A stretch of 64,000 nt of DNA, from the NCBI RefSeq assembly GCF_039871975.1, contig NZ_JBDPLL010000001.1. One strand, given 5' to 3'. The DNA comes from Trichormus_B sp936914905. GTDB taxonomy: Bacteria > Cyanobacteriota > Cyanobacteriia > Cyanobacteriales > Nostocaceae. The position numbers were made by a program, and so were the translations under genes. The notes below the pieces were generated by a model. The model saw nothing but the letters and a program-made list of their open reading frames with translations, did no database searches and had not been told where the DNA came from. Positions 36,876 through 45,411 of the stretch are shown in pieces (the first letter of the stretch is position 1; each line of letters begins with the position of its first letter).

Positions 36876-36948
36876 TGCGCCCTGCTGGAATCGAACCAGC
36901 CTGAAGACGAATTATGAGTTCGTTGCCTCCCCAATCGGCCAAAGGCGC
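36876..36948 (-). tRNA. tRNA-Met (anticodon CAT)
   Basis: Reading the minus strand, acceptor arm GCGCCTT pairs with AGGGCGC (one G-U). A short D arm (GCC/GGC) follows, then the anticodon stem ACGAA/TTCGT with loop CTCATAA giving CAT, and the T arm GCTGG-TTCGATT-CCAGC. Seventy-two bases plus discriminator A. CCA is not encoded. The first acceptor pair is normal, so it is not an initiator tRNA. It could be elongator Met or the lysidine-modified Ile(CAT) species; Met is more likely. Confidence 0.88.
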
Positions 36949-37305
36949 TTGTTGTGCTAGATTTTAGTTTTGTCTACTTAAGCCTAAATCCTAACTCTTT
37001 GTTATTATTTGAGCTTGAGTCAATGATTTTTGACTTTTAGATAAATGCACGTCTATAACAATAGCATGATTTTACAACTGTGGCAAAATTAAAAAAATTT
37101 GATCAGGTTCTAGAATCTGACAGAAAAGTCTAGGGTCTGGGGTATAGGGGAGAAATCAAGTAAAAATCAAAAATTTCTGTTTCCTACCTAGTAGGTAAGC
37201 CTGGGATGCCCTGAGCTTGTTGAAGGGTTGAACAACTGCCTCCTTCCGTTCCCTTTATTAAAAGTTGTAAATAAAATATTGTTAGTTTGTTATAGCTTGT
37301 CAACG

Positions 37306-38010
37306 ATGAAAATAAATTCCACTGTAGTTTTGACCTTGATTTTGTTGACCCTAATGTTGGGAGCAGGTTCTGTGAGCGCATTTTTGGGGTTTTCGATGGG
37401 AAGTTCTGCTCTCAAGGGTGTCACCTCACCAGATGGTCGTCCTGCAAGTAAATTTGCCAGCAGTAAGACTAATAACTTTCAACAGGGTGGAGGGGGAATC
37501 ACCTTATTCAAGGAAGAGGATATTCTGAAAACTGTCAAATCGCGGATGGATGATAAGAAAAATGATCAAAAGACCAAAAAATCGGAAGAAGATGAAGAAA
37601 TAACAACCCAGAAGCCCAAAACTGAGGACAAGCCCCAAGAAGTGATGGAAGAAAAACTGCAACCTGGATTTCCGGTTGTGGCTGAGAGTGAGGGGGTAAC
37701 GTTGTCTGTACAATCGGCTCGCTACTCTGGTGGTGATTTACTACTAAAAGTGAAAATGCAAAACCAAGGCGCTGATTCTGTGCGGTTTTTATATAGTTTT
37801 TTAGATATCACAGATGATAAAGGTAGAACATTGAGCGCCATTACGGAAGGTTTACCCGCAGAATTACCTGGCAAGAGTTCGATATTTACGGGTACAGTGA
37901 GCATTCCTACTGCTTTACTTGATGATGTGGGTAACATCTCCTTGGCGCTAACGGATTATCCTGCTCAAAAACTAAAATTACAGGTGTCTGATATTCCTGT
38001 GGAAAAATAG
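37306..38010 (+). CDS. Conserved membrane-anchored protein with Ig-like C-terminus
   Basis: A 234-residue protein. The N-terminal hydrophobic signal/anchor (VVLTLILLTLMLGAGSVSAF, residues 6-25) is followed by a charged linker of about 70-125 (KMDDKKNDQKTKKSEEDEEI-like, Lys/Glu-rich). A beta-rich C-terminal domain runs about 130-234 (VTLSVQSARYSGGDLLLKVK, LYSFLDITDDKGRTLSAITE). The domain resembles DUF4352-like immunoglobulin folds. I chose the ATG at 37306; the open frame extends upstream to 37228 but lacks a signal-like start. It is followed 54 bases later by the CNNM/HlyC gene, with which it may form an operon. Function unknown. Confidence 0.7.
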   Translation: MKINSTVVLTLILLTLMLGAGSVSAFLGFSMGSSALKGVTSPDGRPASKFASSKTNNFQQGGGGITLFKEEDILKTVKSRMDDKKNDQKTKKSEEDEEITTQKPKTEDKPQEVMEEKLQPGFPVVAESEGVTLSVQSARYSGGDLLLKVKMQNQGADSVRFLYSFLDITDDKGRTLSAITEGLPAELPGKSSIFTGTVSIPTALLDDVGNISLALTDYPAQKLKLQVSDIPVEK

Positions 38011-38064
38011 AAGTGCTATTGTTAGCGTTTTAGTATCTGCGTAAGTTTTACACGAGCGTTAGCG

Positions 38065-39423
38065 GTGAGTGGTTTTCCTCAGTTAATTTGGACAGATGTG
38101 GGGTTACGATTTTTGTCAGTGCTATTGCTGATTGCAATTAATGCCTTTTTTGTCACGGCGGAATTTTCAATGGTAACGGTGCGGCGCACTCGCATTCATC
38201 AGCTGGTTCAGGCTGGTGATATACCTGCGATCGCAGTGGAGATGTTACAACGTAGTATTGACAGGTTGCTATCTACGGCTCAATTAGGTATTACCCTATC
38301 TAGTTTGGCACTAGGTTGGATTGGAGAAAGTACAATTGTTGTGCTGATGGAAGCATGGTTAAAATCCTGGCCTGTACCCATCAGTTTAAGTAACGTTCTG
38401 GCGCATTCTCTCTCAGTTCCCATCACCTTTTTTTTAATTGCTTATTTACAAATTGTTTTAGGAGAACTGTTTCCTAAGTCAGTGGCTATGTTGTATTCAG
38501 AAAAACTGGCAAGGTTTTTGGGTCCTTCTGTCAAAGCTATTGTTCGTTTTTTCAGTCCCGTGATTTGGATTCTCAACCAATCCACACGCTACCTATTAAG
38601 ATTATTTGGGATTGAATACACTGGTCAGAGCTGGCGACCTCCTGTAACTCCGGAAGAATTGCAATTAATCATCTCAACAGAACGAGAATCTACCGGTTTA
38701 GAGTTATCAGAGCGAGAATTACTCAATAATGTTTTTGAATTTGGGGATATAACCGCTGAAGATGTCATGATTCCCCGTACTAGCATTATCGCTTTAGAAG
38801 AAGATGCTAGTTTCCATACCTTACTACAAGAAATGATCTTAACAGGCCATTCCCGTTATCCCATTATTGGTGAATCTTTAGACGATATTTGCGGTATTAT
38901 TTATTTTCAAGATTTAGCAAGACCTTTAGCTACTGGAAAACTGAATTTAGAAACACAAATTCAACCTTGGATGCGTTCTCCTCGCTTTGTTCCAGAACAA
39001 ACTCTTTTGAGTGAACTTTTGCCAATGATGCAGCTAGAAAAACCAGCTATGGTGATTGTGGTGAATGAATTTGGTGGTACTGTGGGATTAGTTACAATTC
39101 AAGATGTAATTGCAGAAATTATAGGTAATGCCGGTGAACCTGGAATTAGTGATGACTTACTAATTCAAATGTTAGATAAGGAAACGTTTTTAGTACAAGC
39201 ACAAGTGAATCTGGAAGAACTCAACGAGGTCTTACATCTCAATTTACCTCTGATACGAGAATATCAAACATTAGGAGGATTTGTACTCTACCAGTGGCAG
39301 AAAATACCCTCTAAAGGCGAAATATTCCACTATGATAATCTTGAATTCACTGTAATATCAGTTATCGGACCACGCTTGCACCAAATTCAAATCAGAAGAT
39401 TGCTAGATGAATGTTCAAGTTAA
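38065..39423 (+). CDS. CNNM/HlyC-type (hemolysin family) membrane protein with CBS domains
   Basis: A 452-residue protein. The DUF21 (CNNM) transmembrane domain covers about residues 1-190 (FLSVLLLIAINAFFVTAEFS, MVTVRRTRIHQLVQ, QIVLGELFPKSVAMLYSEKL). A CBS pair lies about 215-345 (EDVMIPRTSIIALEEDASFH, GHSRYPIIGESLDDICGIIY, VVNEFGGTVGLVTIQDVIAE). A C-terminal CorC/HlyC domain lies about 365-445. The family includes Mg2+/Co2+ efflux or Mg2+-homeostasis proteins; 'hemolysin' is a historical label. The GTG at 38065 is the start. Intact. Confidence 0.88.
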   Translation: MSGFPQLIWTDVGLRFLSVLLLIAINAFFVTAEFSMVTVRRTRIHQLVQAGDIPAIAVEMLQRSIDRLLSTAQLGITLSSLALGWIGESTIVVLMEAWLKSWPVPISLSNVLAHSLSVPITFFLIAYLQIVLGELFPKSVAMLYSEKLARFLGPSVKAIVRFFSPVIWILNQSTRYLLRLFGIEYTGQSWRPPVTPEELQLIISTERESTGLELSERELLNNVFEFGDITAEDVMIPRTSIIALEEDASFHTLLQEMILTGHSRYPIIGESLDDICGIIYFQDLARPLATGKLNLETQIQPWMRSPRFVPEQTLLSELLPMMQLEKPAMVIVVNEFGGTVGLVTIQDVIAEIIGNAGEPGISDDLLIQMLDKETFLVQAQVNLEELNEVLHLNLPLIREYQTLGGFVLYQWQKIPSKGEIFHYDNLEFTVISVIGPRLHQIQIRRLLDECSS

Positions 39424-39494
39424 ATTGTTTAGCGATCGCCAGGAACCATGGAATTTGTAAGCGCAGTTTTGGAGGCGATCCCTCAAGACGATTA
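39424..39494. other. Short spacer with HIP1-like site
   Basis: Spacer containing GCGATCGCC at 39432, between convergent genes. Nothing else seen. Confidence 0.3.
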
Positions 39495-40309
39495 ATTATT
39501 CTGATTCGCTATAAATTAACGACTTTCGTCAATATCTATTTCTAACTCTTCGGCAATTTATTCAATATCTAATCCTATTTTTAATAACAAAAGCACAGTT
39601 TTTCATTTTCCTTCTTCTTCACCCTCTACTTTTGCTTCCTGATAGAATTTCGTTTGTCTCCGTTCAGTTAATTTGAACATTACTCCTAACTCCTGACGGC
39701 TTTTTTTATTTACAGGATATAGTTGGATCAACTCAACGAGGAAATTTATAAAAGATCACTTTTTTAATTAATTCTATGAGCTTCTATTGAATCAGTTCAT
39801 CAGTAACTTCCTGTTTTGCTTGGTTAATTAAGGACTCTACTTTTTCAGTTGCTTCTGCTTCTGAAACTATAATAAATTTGATAATCCCTAAACCCAGAGA
39901 GTTCCTAGATTCTTCGTTGAGTTGATCCAACTATATCCTGTAAATATTTTGATTCACCAGTAATTCTTGATAAGCTAATGGTAAACATTCATCTAAGGTA
40001 TGTTTTGCCCAGATGACTATGGTATAACAAGGACGTGAGGGTCTATACTGGTTCAAATAAATGAGGATTCCTGTGATAAATCGCCAAGGAAAATCATCAT
40101 ATTTTTGAAAATGTACTTCAACATAAATGGGAGAATTAGGATGATATTAATCTGGAAAAAATACACCATCTAGGCCAAAAGCTAATACTTTGACTTCAAC
40201 AGATTCAAATTTATAGCTTTGGGCAAGATTGGGAGATTCTCCTAATTAATTGAAAAGTCAGTTCTGGAAAAACTTAAAAGAGAGTATGAAAGATTTCATC
40301 GGTTTTCAT
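39495..40309 (-). pseudogene. Rpn-type (DUF2887) PD-(D/E)XK nuclease, degraded
   Basis: The ATG at 40309 gives MKTDEIFHTLFKFF, then NLAQSYKFESVEVKALAFGL and DGVFFPD. The active-site strand follows, NSPIYVEVHFQKYDDFPWRF (family Y-V-E-V-Q-F-Q-K). Next come RPSRPCYTIVIWAKHTLDEC, LAYQELLVNQNIYRI and LDQLNEESRNSLGLGIIKFI. The C-terminal third is scrambled. Part of it is an inverted copy (39707-39739) of the sequence encoding NIYRI*LDQLN (39914-39946). Four or more stops are seen. The family promotes recombination as a mobile-type nuclease and is abundant in filamentous cyanobacteria. Confidence 0.75.
39707..39946. repeat. Long inverted repeat, 33-base arms with 174-base spacer
   Basis: 39707-39739 is the exact reverse complement of 39914-39946. 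The right arm is the natural coding part of the nuclease; the left arm replaces the natural C-terminal coding part. Confidence 0.95.
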
Positions 40310-40393
40310 TTTGCGGCTGATTTGTGTGATATTTCTACAATTATTTTTAGGTGACAGATACTTGAATCTGGGAGAAACAAGCTATAAAATGAG

Positions 40394-41068
40394 CTACACA
40401 TAATCTACAGGATCTTCTAATCCCAACTCAGCAAAAGCCGCTAACCGCAACCGACAAGAATCACACACACCACAAGCTTTATCACCACCAGCATAACAAG
40501 ACCAAGTTAATTCCCAAGGAGCTCCCAACTGATTACCAAGTTGGATAATTTCGGTTTTCTTCAAATTAACTAATGGTGCAACAATGTTAATTGGTTGTCC
40601 TTCACGCCCTTGTTTGGTTCCCAAGCGGAAAACTTCTTGCATTGCTTGGATATAATCGGGACGACAATCTGGATAACCAGAGTAATCTAAAGCATTAACG
40701 CCTATATAAACCCTTTCAGCGGCGATCGCCTCAGCATAGCCCAAAGCAAAGCTCAGAAAGATAGTATTACGGGCAGGTACATAAGTGACAGGAATATTTT
40801 GTGACATTTCATCTAAGGAACGGGCTTGAGGTAGAGCGATCGCATCATCAGTCAACGCAGAACCACCCCATAGCCGTAAGTCAAAATTCACTACCTGATG
40901 TTGAACTACCCCTACAGATTTCCCCACAAGGACAGCTGACTGCAACTCTCGGCAGTGTTGCTGCTGATAGTCAAAAGAAATAGCATAACACTCACAACCA
41001 TCAGCCCTTGCTTGGTACAGAACGGTAGAAGAATCCAATCCCCCAGACAACAAAATTACAGCTTTCAT
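40394..41068 (-). CDS. queC: 7-cyano-7-deazaguanine synthase
   Basis: This 224-residue QueC converts 7-carboxy-7-deazaguanine to preQ0 with ATP and ammonia, on the queuosine path. The PP-loop ATP-binding motif is AVILLSGGLDSSTVLYQA (residues 3-20). The substrate region includes YVPARNTIFLSFALGYAEAI (about 95-114) and INIVAPLVNLKKTEIIQLG. The zinc site is CYAGGDKACGVCDSC near the C-terminus (C-x8-C-x2-C-x2-C). The start is the second of two adjacent ATG codons (41068). Intact and not in an operon here. Confidence 0.95.
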   Translation of the reverse strand: MKAVILLSGGLDSSTVLYQARADGCECYAISFDYQQQHCRELQSAVLVGKSVGVVQHQVVNFDLRLWGGSALTDDAIALPQARSLDEMSQNIPVTYVPARNTIFLSFALGYAEAIAAERVYIGVNALDYSGYPDCRPDYIQAMQEVFRLGTKQGREGQPINIVAPLVNLKKTEIIQLGNQLGAPWELTWSCYAGGDKACGVCDSCRLRLAAFAELGLEDPVDYV

Positions 41069-41555
41069 CACTCAAAATCACCCTAAAAAATCACTAACAC
41101 CAATTTCACCCAAAAGGTGAGACAATCAACAAAATGCAACAAACAGAAAATTAAATTTAAAATGAGAACAATAATCTACCGTATCTATGGCAACATTTTT
41201 ACAGACAATCTTGCTGGAAATTACTGTAGTTAATAATTTAACTGAAATTTAAATGTATTCAATTTAACAGTGGGAAAATGTAGATATTTCGGCAATTAAC
41301 TGCTCAACTGCAACCTGAGGACTTTCACTTAGGTTTAACAGAACTTGTAAAGTCAACAAAACAACACATTGTCTTTTGTGTCAATTACAAAAAATGCGGC
41401 AATTAATAACTATCTATCTAAAATATAGCCAGATAGTGGGAATAGAGCCACTATGTTACCATCTGGATGGTTTTAGACGGATCACACCTGGCACTTCAGT
41501 ATAAAGGCCAACGACCGTAGCGTCTCTAAATTTGGTGGTTGAGGAGAAAATAATA
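41069..41555. promoter_or_regulatory. Divergent intergenic region queC / oxidoreductase
   Basis: About 490 bases between the divergent genes. It has AT-rich promoter-like DNA near 41120-41260 and a short open stretch near 41270-41330 without homology that I can see. GAGGAG at 41541-41546 is the ribosome site for the GTG start at 41556. Confidence 0.4.
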
Positions 41556-42638
41556 GTGCAAAATAGCATGTCAGTGGCAGAAGCAAACCTATATTCACAG
41601 CGCAACCAGCCACGATCGATCCGCATAGGCGTGATTGGAGTCGGTAACATGGGACAACATCACACCCGCGTACTGAGTTCAATGAAAGATGTTGAATTAG
41701 TAGGTGTTTCAGACATTAACGTTGAGCGCGGCTTAGAAACCGCAAGCAAATACAAGGTACGTTTTTTTGAAGACTACTCCGACCTCCTACCCCATGTAGA
41801 TGCAGTTTGTGTTGCCGTACCAACCCGCTTACATTATGCCGTAGGCATTAACTGCCTGTTGGCGGGAATTCATGTTTTGATTGAAAAACCGATCGCTGCA
41901 AGTATTTCTGAAGCAGAATCTCTCGTCAACGCTGCTGCCGAATCCCAATGTATTTTGCAAGTAGGTCACATTGAGCGTTTCAATCCAGCATTTAAAGAAC
42001 TCAGTCAAGTCCTGAAAACGGAAGAATTACTAGCCTTAGAAGCTCATCGAATGAGTCCTTATTCAGCTAGGGCTAATGACGTTTCTGTAGTGTTGGATCT
42101 AATGATCCATGACATTGACCTACTTTTAGAATTAGCTGGTTCTCCCGTGGTGAAATTGACAGCTAACGGCACTCGTTCCCTAGACTCTGGTTATTTAGAT
42201 TATGTGACTGCCACTTTAGGCTTTGCCAACGGTATTGTCACTACTATCACCGCCAGTAAAGTTACTCACCGCAAAATCCGCCGCATTGTTGCCCATTGCA
42301 AAAATTCATTCACGGAAGCCGATTTCCTCAAGAATGAAATTTTGATTCATCGCCAAACTAATACCAACCCTCTCAATGACCATCGACAAGTCCTTTACAG
42401 ACAAGATGGTTTAATAGAGAAAGTATATACTAGTAACGTTCAACCTCTCAGTGCAGAATTAGAGCATTTTGTCAACTGCGTGCATGGTGGCAATCAGCCT
42501 TCAGTGGGTGGTGAACAAGCCCTCAAAGCTCTGAGATTGGCCAGTTTAATTGAGCAGATAGCTTTGGAAGAACGGGTTTGGAATCCATTAGACTGGCAAT
42601 CCGAATCAAGATTACAATCACTAACGCCAACTGTCTAG
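41556..42638 (+). CDS. Gfo/Idh/MocA-family NAD(P)-dependent oxidoreductase
   Basis: A 360-residue sugar-type dehydrogenase. The Rossmann nucleotide-binding motif is IGVIGVGNMGQHHTRVLSSM (about residues 25-44). The active-site EKP motif is HVLIEKPIAASISEAESLVN (Lys, about 113). VLDLMIHDIDLLLELAGSP carries the catalytic-type His/Asp region (about 182-200). The C-terminal domain is complete. Start: GTG 41556 has GAGGAG nine bases before it; ATG 41568 is an alternative. Substrate unknown; members act on inositols, glucose-fructose or UDP-sugars. The downstream DedA gene is separated by heptamer repeats. Confidence 0.87.
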   Translation: MQNSMSVAEANLYSQRNQPRSIRIGVIGVGNMGQHHTRVLSSMKDVELVGVSDINVERGLETASKYKVRFFEDYSDLLPHVDAVCVAVPTRLHYAVGINCLLAGIHVLIEKPIAASISEAESLVNAAAESQCILQVGHIERFNPAFKELSQVLKTEELLALEAHRMSPYSARANDVSVVLDLMIHDIDLLLELAGSPVVKLTANGTRSLDSGYLDYVTATLGFANGIVTTITASKVTHRKIRRIVAHCKNSFTEADFLKNEILIHRQTNTNPLNDHRQVLYRQDGLIEKVYTSNVQPLSAELEHFVNCVHGGNQPSVGGEQALKALRLASLIEQIALEERVWNPLDWQSESRLQSLTPTV

Positions 42639-42703
42639 AAGATGGGGAAGGTGACAGTTAATAGGGAAGAGGGAAAGGAAATAGGGAATAAGCATCTATC
42701 TAA

Positions 42704-42772
42704 ATTACCAATTACCAATTACCAATTACCAATTACCAATTACCAATTACCAATTACCAATTACCAATTACC
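42704..42772. repeat. Heptanucleotide tandem repeat (about 10 copies of ATTACCA)
   Basis: Ten near-perfect copies of a seven-base unit, followed by degenerate CTGTCACCAATTAC units to 42813. These are short tandemly repeated repetitive (STRR) sequences typical of heterocystous cyanobacteria. Confidence 0.95.
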
Positions 42773-42817
42773 TGTCACCAATTACCTGTCACCAATTACC
42801 TGTCATCAATCACCAAT

Positions 42818-43441
42818 ATGCTCGAATGGATAACTAACACAATAAACTCCCTGGGATATGTGGGAATCGCTTTGCTGATGTTCATAGAGAACCTTTTTCC
42901 CCCCATACCTTCTGAATTGATCATGCCACTGGCAGGATTTACAGCCAGTCCCTATCAACCAGGAGGCGCAAAGCTGAATATAGTAGGCGTATTTTTGTCA
43001 GGACTTGTGGGTTCTGTACTGGGCGGACTAATTTGGTACTATCCAGGTAAGTTTTTAGAAGAACGACGCTTGAAAGCTTTGGCTAACAAGTACGGTAAGT
43101 GGCTGACTATATCGAGCGAAGATATTGATAAGGCTAAAGGCTGGTTTAATAGAGAAGGTAGCAAAGCAGTATTAATTGGTCGCCTTGTGCCGGGAATCCG
43201 TACCTTAATCTCCATTCCCGCAGGTATGAGTAATATGAGCTTGCCTTCCTTTTTATTTTACACAAGCCTGGGGAGTTCTTCCTGGGTCGGCTTATTGACA
43301 TTTTCAGGATATTGGTTGGGTAGTCAGTATGAACTTGTCGACAAGTACCTTGCGCCTGTATCTAAAATAGTGTTGGCGGGTTTAGTATTACTATTCTTTT
43401 TTTGGGTACTCAAGCGCCAACGCCAACGAACTCGCAAATGA
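42818..43441 (+). CDS. DedA-family membrane protein
   Basis: A 207-residue DedA/SNARE-associated family protein. The sequence shows NSLGYVGIALLMFIENLFPP and IPSELIMPLAGFTA (residues 8-45, with the acidic E in the first helix). The family motif KAVLIGRLVPGIRTLISIPA (about 117-136, F/L-x-x-R-[FL]-x-P-G-x-R) follows, then GMSNMSLPSFLFYTSLGS. Two more helices complete it. Members flip or transport undecaprenyl phosphate or support membrane potential; the precise role of this copy is unknown. The ATG at 42818 lies directly after the heptamer repeats. Confidence 0.9.
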   Translation: MLEWITNTINSLGYVGIALLMFIENLFPPIPSELIMPLAGFTASPYQPGGAKLNIVGVFLSGLVGSVLGGLIWYYPGKFLEERRLKALANKYGKWLTISSEDIDKAKGWFNREGSKAVLIGRLVPGIRTLISIPAGMSNMSLPSFLFYTSLGSSSWVGLLTFSGYWLGSQYELVDKYLAPVSKIVLAGLVLLFFFWVLKRQRQRTRK

Positions 43442-43671
43442 ATTTGGTTCTCTGTTGGTTTGAAGGATTAGGAGTAAGTTAACAGTTAAATAATATGTGA
43501 AAATTTGGTCTGCGCTATTAAGCCAGAATAATGCTAAATTTTCAATCGCCTACAATAATTTTTGACGTATTTCTAGCTACACTTGACCCAACTGAAAATT
43601 TTTATGACCTTGCATTTTTGTAAGATGGGCATGATAACTTTTTACAGTTAAGTCACCACATAGGAGCTTTC

Positions 43672-44811
43672 ATGACAGATCAACCTCCCGTAGCTAACCC
43701 AATGAATGCCGCAGCTATCCCTATGAATCGAGTAGCTGCAACCCCTATAAACAACAATGTAAATAAGTCAGTTAGTGTTTCGGGGAAAAACATTCTTAGC
43801 GTGGATTTAGGTAGAACCTCTACCAAAACTTGTGTCAACCGCGAACCTGGCAATGTTGCTTTCATTCCTGCCAATGTTAAGCAAATGTCAATAGAACAAA
43901 TACGCGGTGGTGTGTTTGAATCTAAAGCCACAGATCCTTTGATGGATTTGTGGATGGAATATCAAGGTAACGGATATGCTGTGGGTCAACTGGCAGCAGA
44001 TTTTGGTGCTAATTTAGGAGTAGGCCAATCTAAGGTAGAAGATGCACTAGCTAAAGTTCTGGCAGCCTCTGGTTACTTTAAGCTCAAAGATGAAATTTCT
44101 GTCATCGTTGGTTTGCCTTTCCTTTCTCTAGAGCAATTTGAACGGGAAAAAGCTCAACTGATGAGTTTGATTAGTGGTCCCCATGTCATGAATTTCCGTG
44201 GCGAAACTGTATCGTTAAACGTCACTAAAGTTTGGGTAATGCCAGAAGGCTATGGTAGCTTGCTGTGGTGTGAAACCCAACCAAATAAAGGCTCTTCGAT
44301 GCCTGATTTGACAAAGGTATCAGTGGGTATAGTGGATATTGGACATCAAACCATTGACTTGTTGATGGTTGATAACTTCCGCTTTGCTAGAGGTGCTTCC
44401 AAGAGTGAAGACTTCGGTATGAGCAAGTTTTATGAAATGGTGGCTAAGGAAATAGAAGGTGCTGATAGTCAATCTCTAGCACTGATTTCTGCTGTAAACA
44501 AGCCCAAAGGTGATCGCTTTTATCGTCCTAAAGGTGCAAGCAAACCCGCTAACCTAGACGATTTTCTCCCTAACCTCACAGAGCAGTTCTCACGGGAAAT
44601 TTGCTCGATAGTGTTAGCCTGGTTACCAGAGCGTGTAACTGATGTGATTATCACAGGTGGTGGTGGTGAGTTCTTCTGGGAAGATGTACAACGTCTGCTC
44701 AAAGAAGCAAAAATTAATGCCCATTTGGCGGCACCCTCACGCCAAGCTAACGCTTTAGGGCAGTATATTTATGGAGAGGCGCAATTATCTGCTGTTCGCG
44801 CTGCTAGGTAA
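43672..44811 (+). CDS. ParM/StbA-like actin-family ATPase
   Basis: A 379-residue actin-like ATPase. Residues 1-38 are a Met/Asn/Pro-rich leader (NPMNAAAIPMNRVAATPINN). The actin fold follows: phosphate-1 ILSVDLGRTSTKTCVN (about 42-57), phosphate-2 VGIVDIGHQTIDLLMV (about 221-236) and adenosine motif DVIITGGGGEFFWEDV (about 324-339). The central EISVIVGLPFLSLEQFEREK corresponds to the ParM core. The ribosome site AGGAG (43660s) is eight bases before ATG. The next gene starts eight bases after the stop and encodes a likely adaptor, so the pair resembles a plasmid ParM-ParR partition module. Filament formation is inference. Confidence 0.82.
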   Translation: MTDQPPVANPMNAAAIPMNRVAATPINNNVNKSVSVSGKNILSVDLGRTSTKTCVNREPGNVAFIPANVKQMSIEQIRGGVFESKATDPLMDLWMEYQGNGYAVGQLAADFGANLGVGQSKVEDALAKVLAASGYFKLKDEISVIVGLPFLSLEQFEREKAQLMSLISGPHVMNFRGETVSLNVTKVWVMPEGYGSLLWCETQPNKGSSMPDLTKVSVGIVDIGHQTIDLLMVDNFRFARGASKSEDFGMSKFYEMVAKEIEGADSQSLALISAVNKPKGDRFYRPKGASKPANLDDFLPNLTEQFSREICSIVLAWLPERVTDVIITGGGGEFFWEDVQRLLKEAKINAHLAAPSRQANALGQYIYGEAQLSAVRAAR

Positions 44812-44819
44812 TAAAACTA

Positions 44820-45314
44820 ATGTTCCAATGGTCAAAAAAGGTAGTTAAATCCGTCACTTTTAATCCAGAAATTGCTGATGAGAGTTTGTTGGCACAGGTG
44901 GAAAGCTACTTGGAGGCACAGCCCGAAAAGACTTTCAGCGACCTCTGTAAAGAAGCTCTTTGGCAAGCTTTATGTGTACCGGACTCTGTACGACCTTCTC
45001 CCAATACAGCAGTGCTGCCGATAGAACAACAAGTCGGTGAATTGCAACGTCAATTAGCTGGCCTTGAGGAACGTTTTTTTGCTAAGGAATCCCATCGTTT
45101 GCAGACAATGGAAAACCAGATCGTGCAGCTTAGTCAACAAGTAGCACAACTGGCAATTATCCTTAGTCAAGGAGGATCTACTCAGCCTGTCACTTCATCA
45201 GTACCAGTACCAATGCTAGAAGTGATTAATAATTCTGGTTCTACTCCTGATCCCACTCCCCAAGCGGTTGACCCTGTAATTATTCGTCTGAGTCAGTATC
45301 TTGATGATTTCTAA
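44820..45314 (+). CDS. Probable adaptor of the ParM-like protein (ParR-like, coiled coil)
   Basis: A 164-residue protein. Residues 10-50 (VTFNPEIADESLLAQVESYL, TFSDLCKEALWQALCVP) look like a ribbon-helix-helix DNA-binding fold. Residues about 66-115 form a coiled coil with regular heptads (IEQQVGELQRQLAGLEERFF, LQTMENQIVQLSQQVAQLAI). A Ser/Pro/Val-rich linker ends in VIIRLSQYLDDF, a short C-terminal helix. ParR proteins have the same order: RHH domain, flexible part, C-terminal peptide that docks on ParM. Similarity is by architecture and gene order, not by sequence. Confidence 0.65.
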   Translation: MFQWSKKVVKSVTFNPEIADESLLAQVESYLEAQPEKTFSDLCKEALWQALCVPDSVRPSPNTAVLPIEQQVGELQRQLAGLEERFFAKESHRLQTMENQIVQLSQQVAQLAIILSQGGSTQPVTSSVPVPMLEVINNSGSTPDPTPQAVDPVIIRLSQYLDDF

Positions 45315-45362
45315 GGAACAAGCCAGTTTGTAAGCACTTTTACAAAAAATAGTTAGATGGGT

Positions 45363-45408
45363 ATAAATTACACCCAGAAATTTTTAAAAATTTCTGGGTG
45401 TAATTTAT
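45363..45408. terminator. Bidirectional terminator-like palindrome
   Basis: A perfect palindrome with 23-base arms (45363-45385, 45386-45408) containing ACACCCAGAAA/TTTCTGGGTGT. It lies 48 bases after the ParR-like stop and 4 bases before the end of the convergent CPBP gene. It can serve both transcripts. Confidence 0.7.
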
Positions 45409-45411
45409 TTA

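Noticed and set aside
41456..41682. Minus-strand frames opposite the start of the oxidoreductase gene
   Set aside because: No ribosome site or conserved motif; shadows of the Gfo/Idh/MocA gene.
42704..42813. Possible CRISPR array
   Set aside because: The period is seven bases with no spacers; these are STRR tandem repeats. No cas genes are present.
43442..43671. Iterons or a centromere-like parC site upstream of the ParM-like gene
   Set aside because: Short A/T-rich words such as GAAAATTT recur, but I found no regular direct repeats long enough to support an iteron array.
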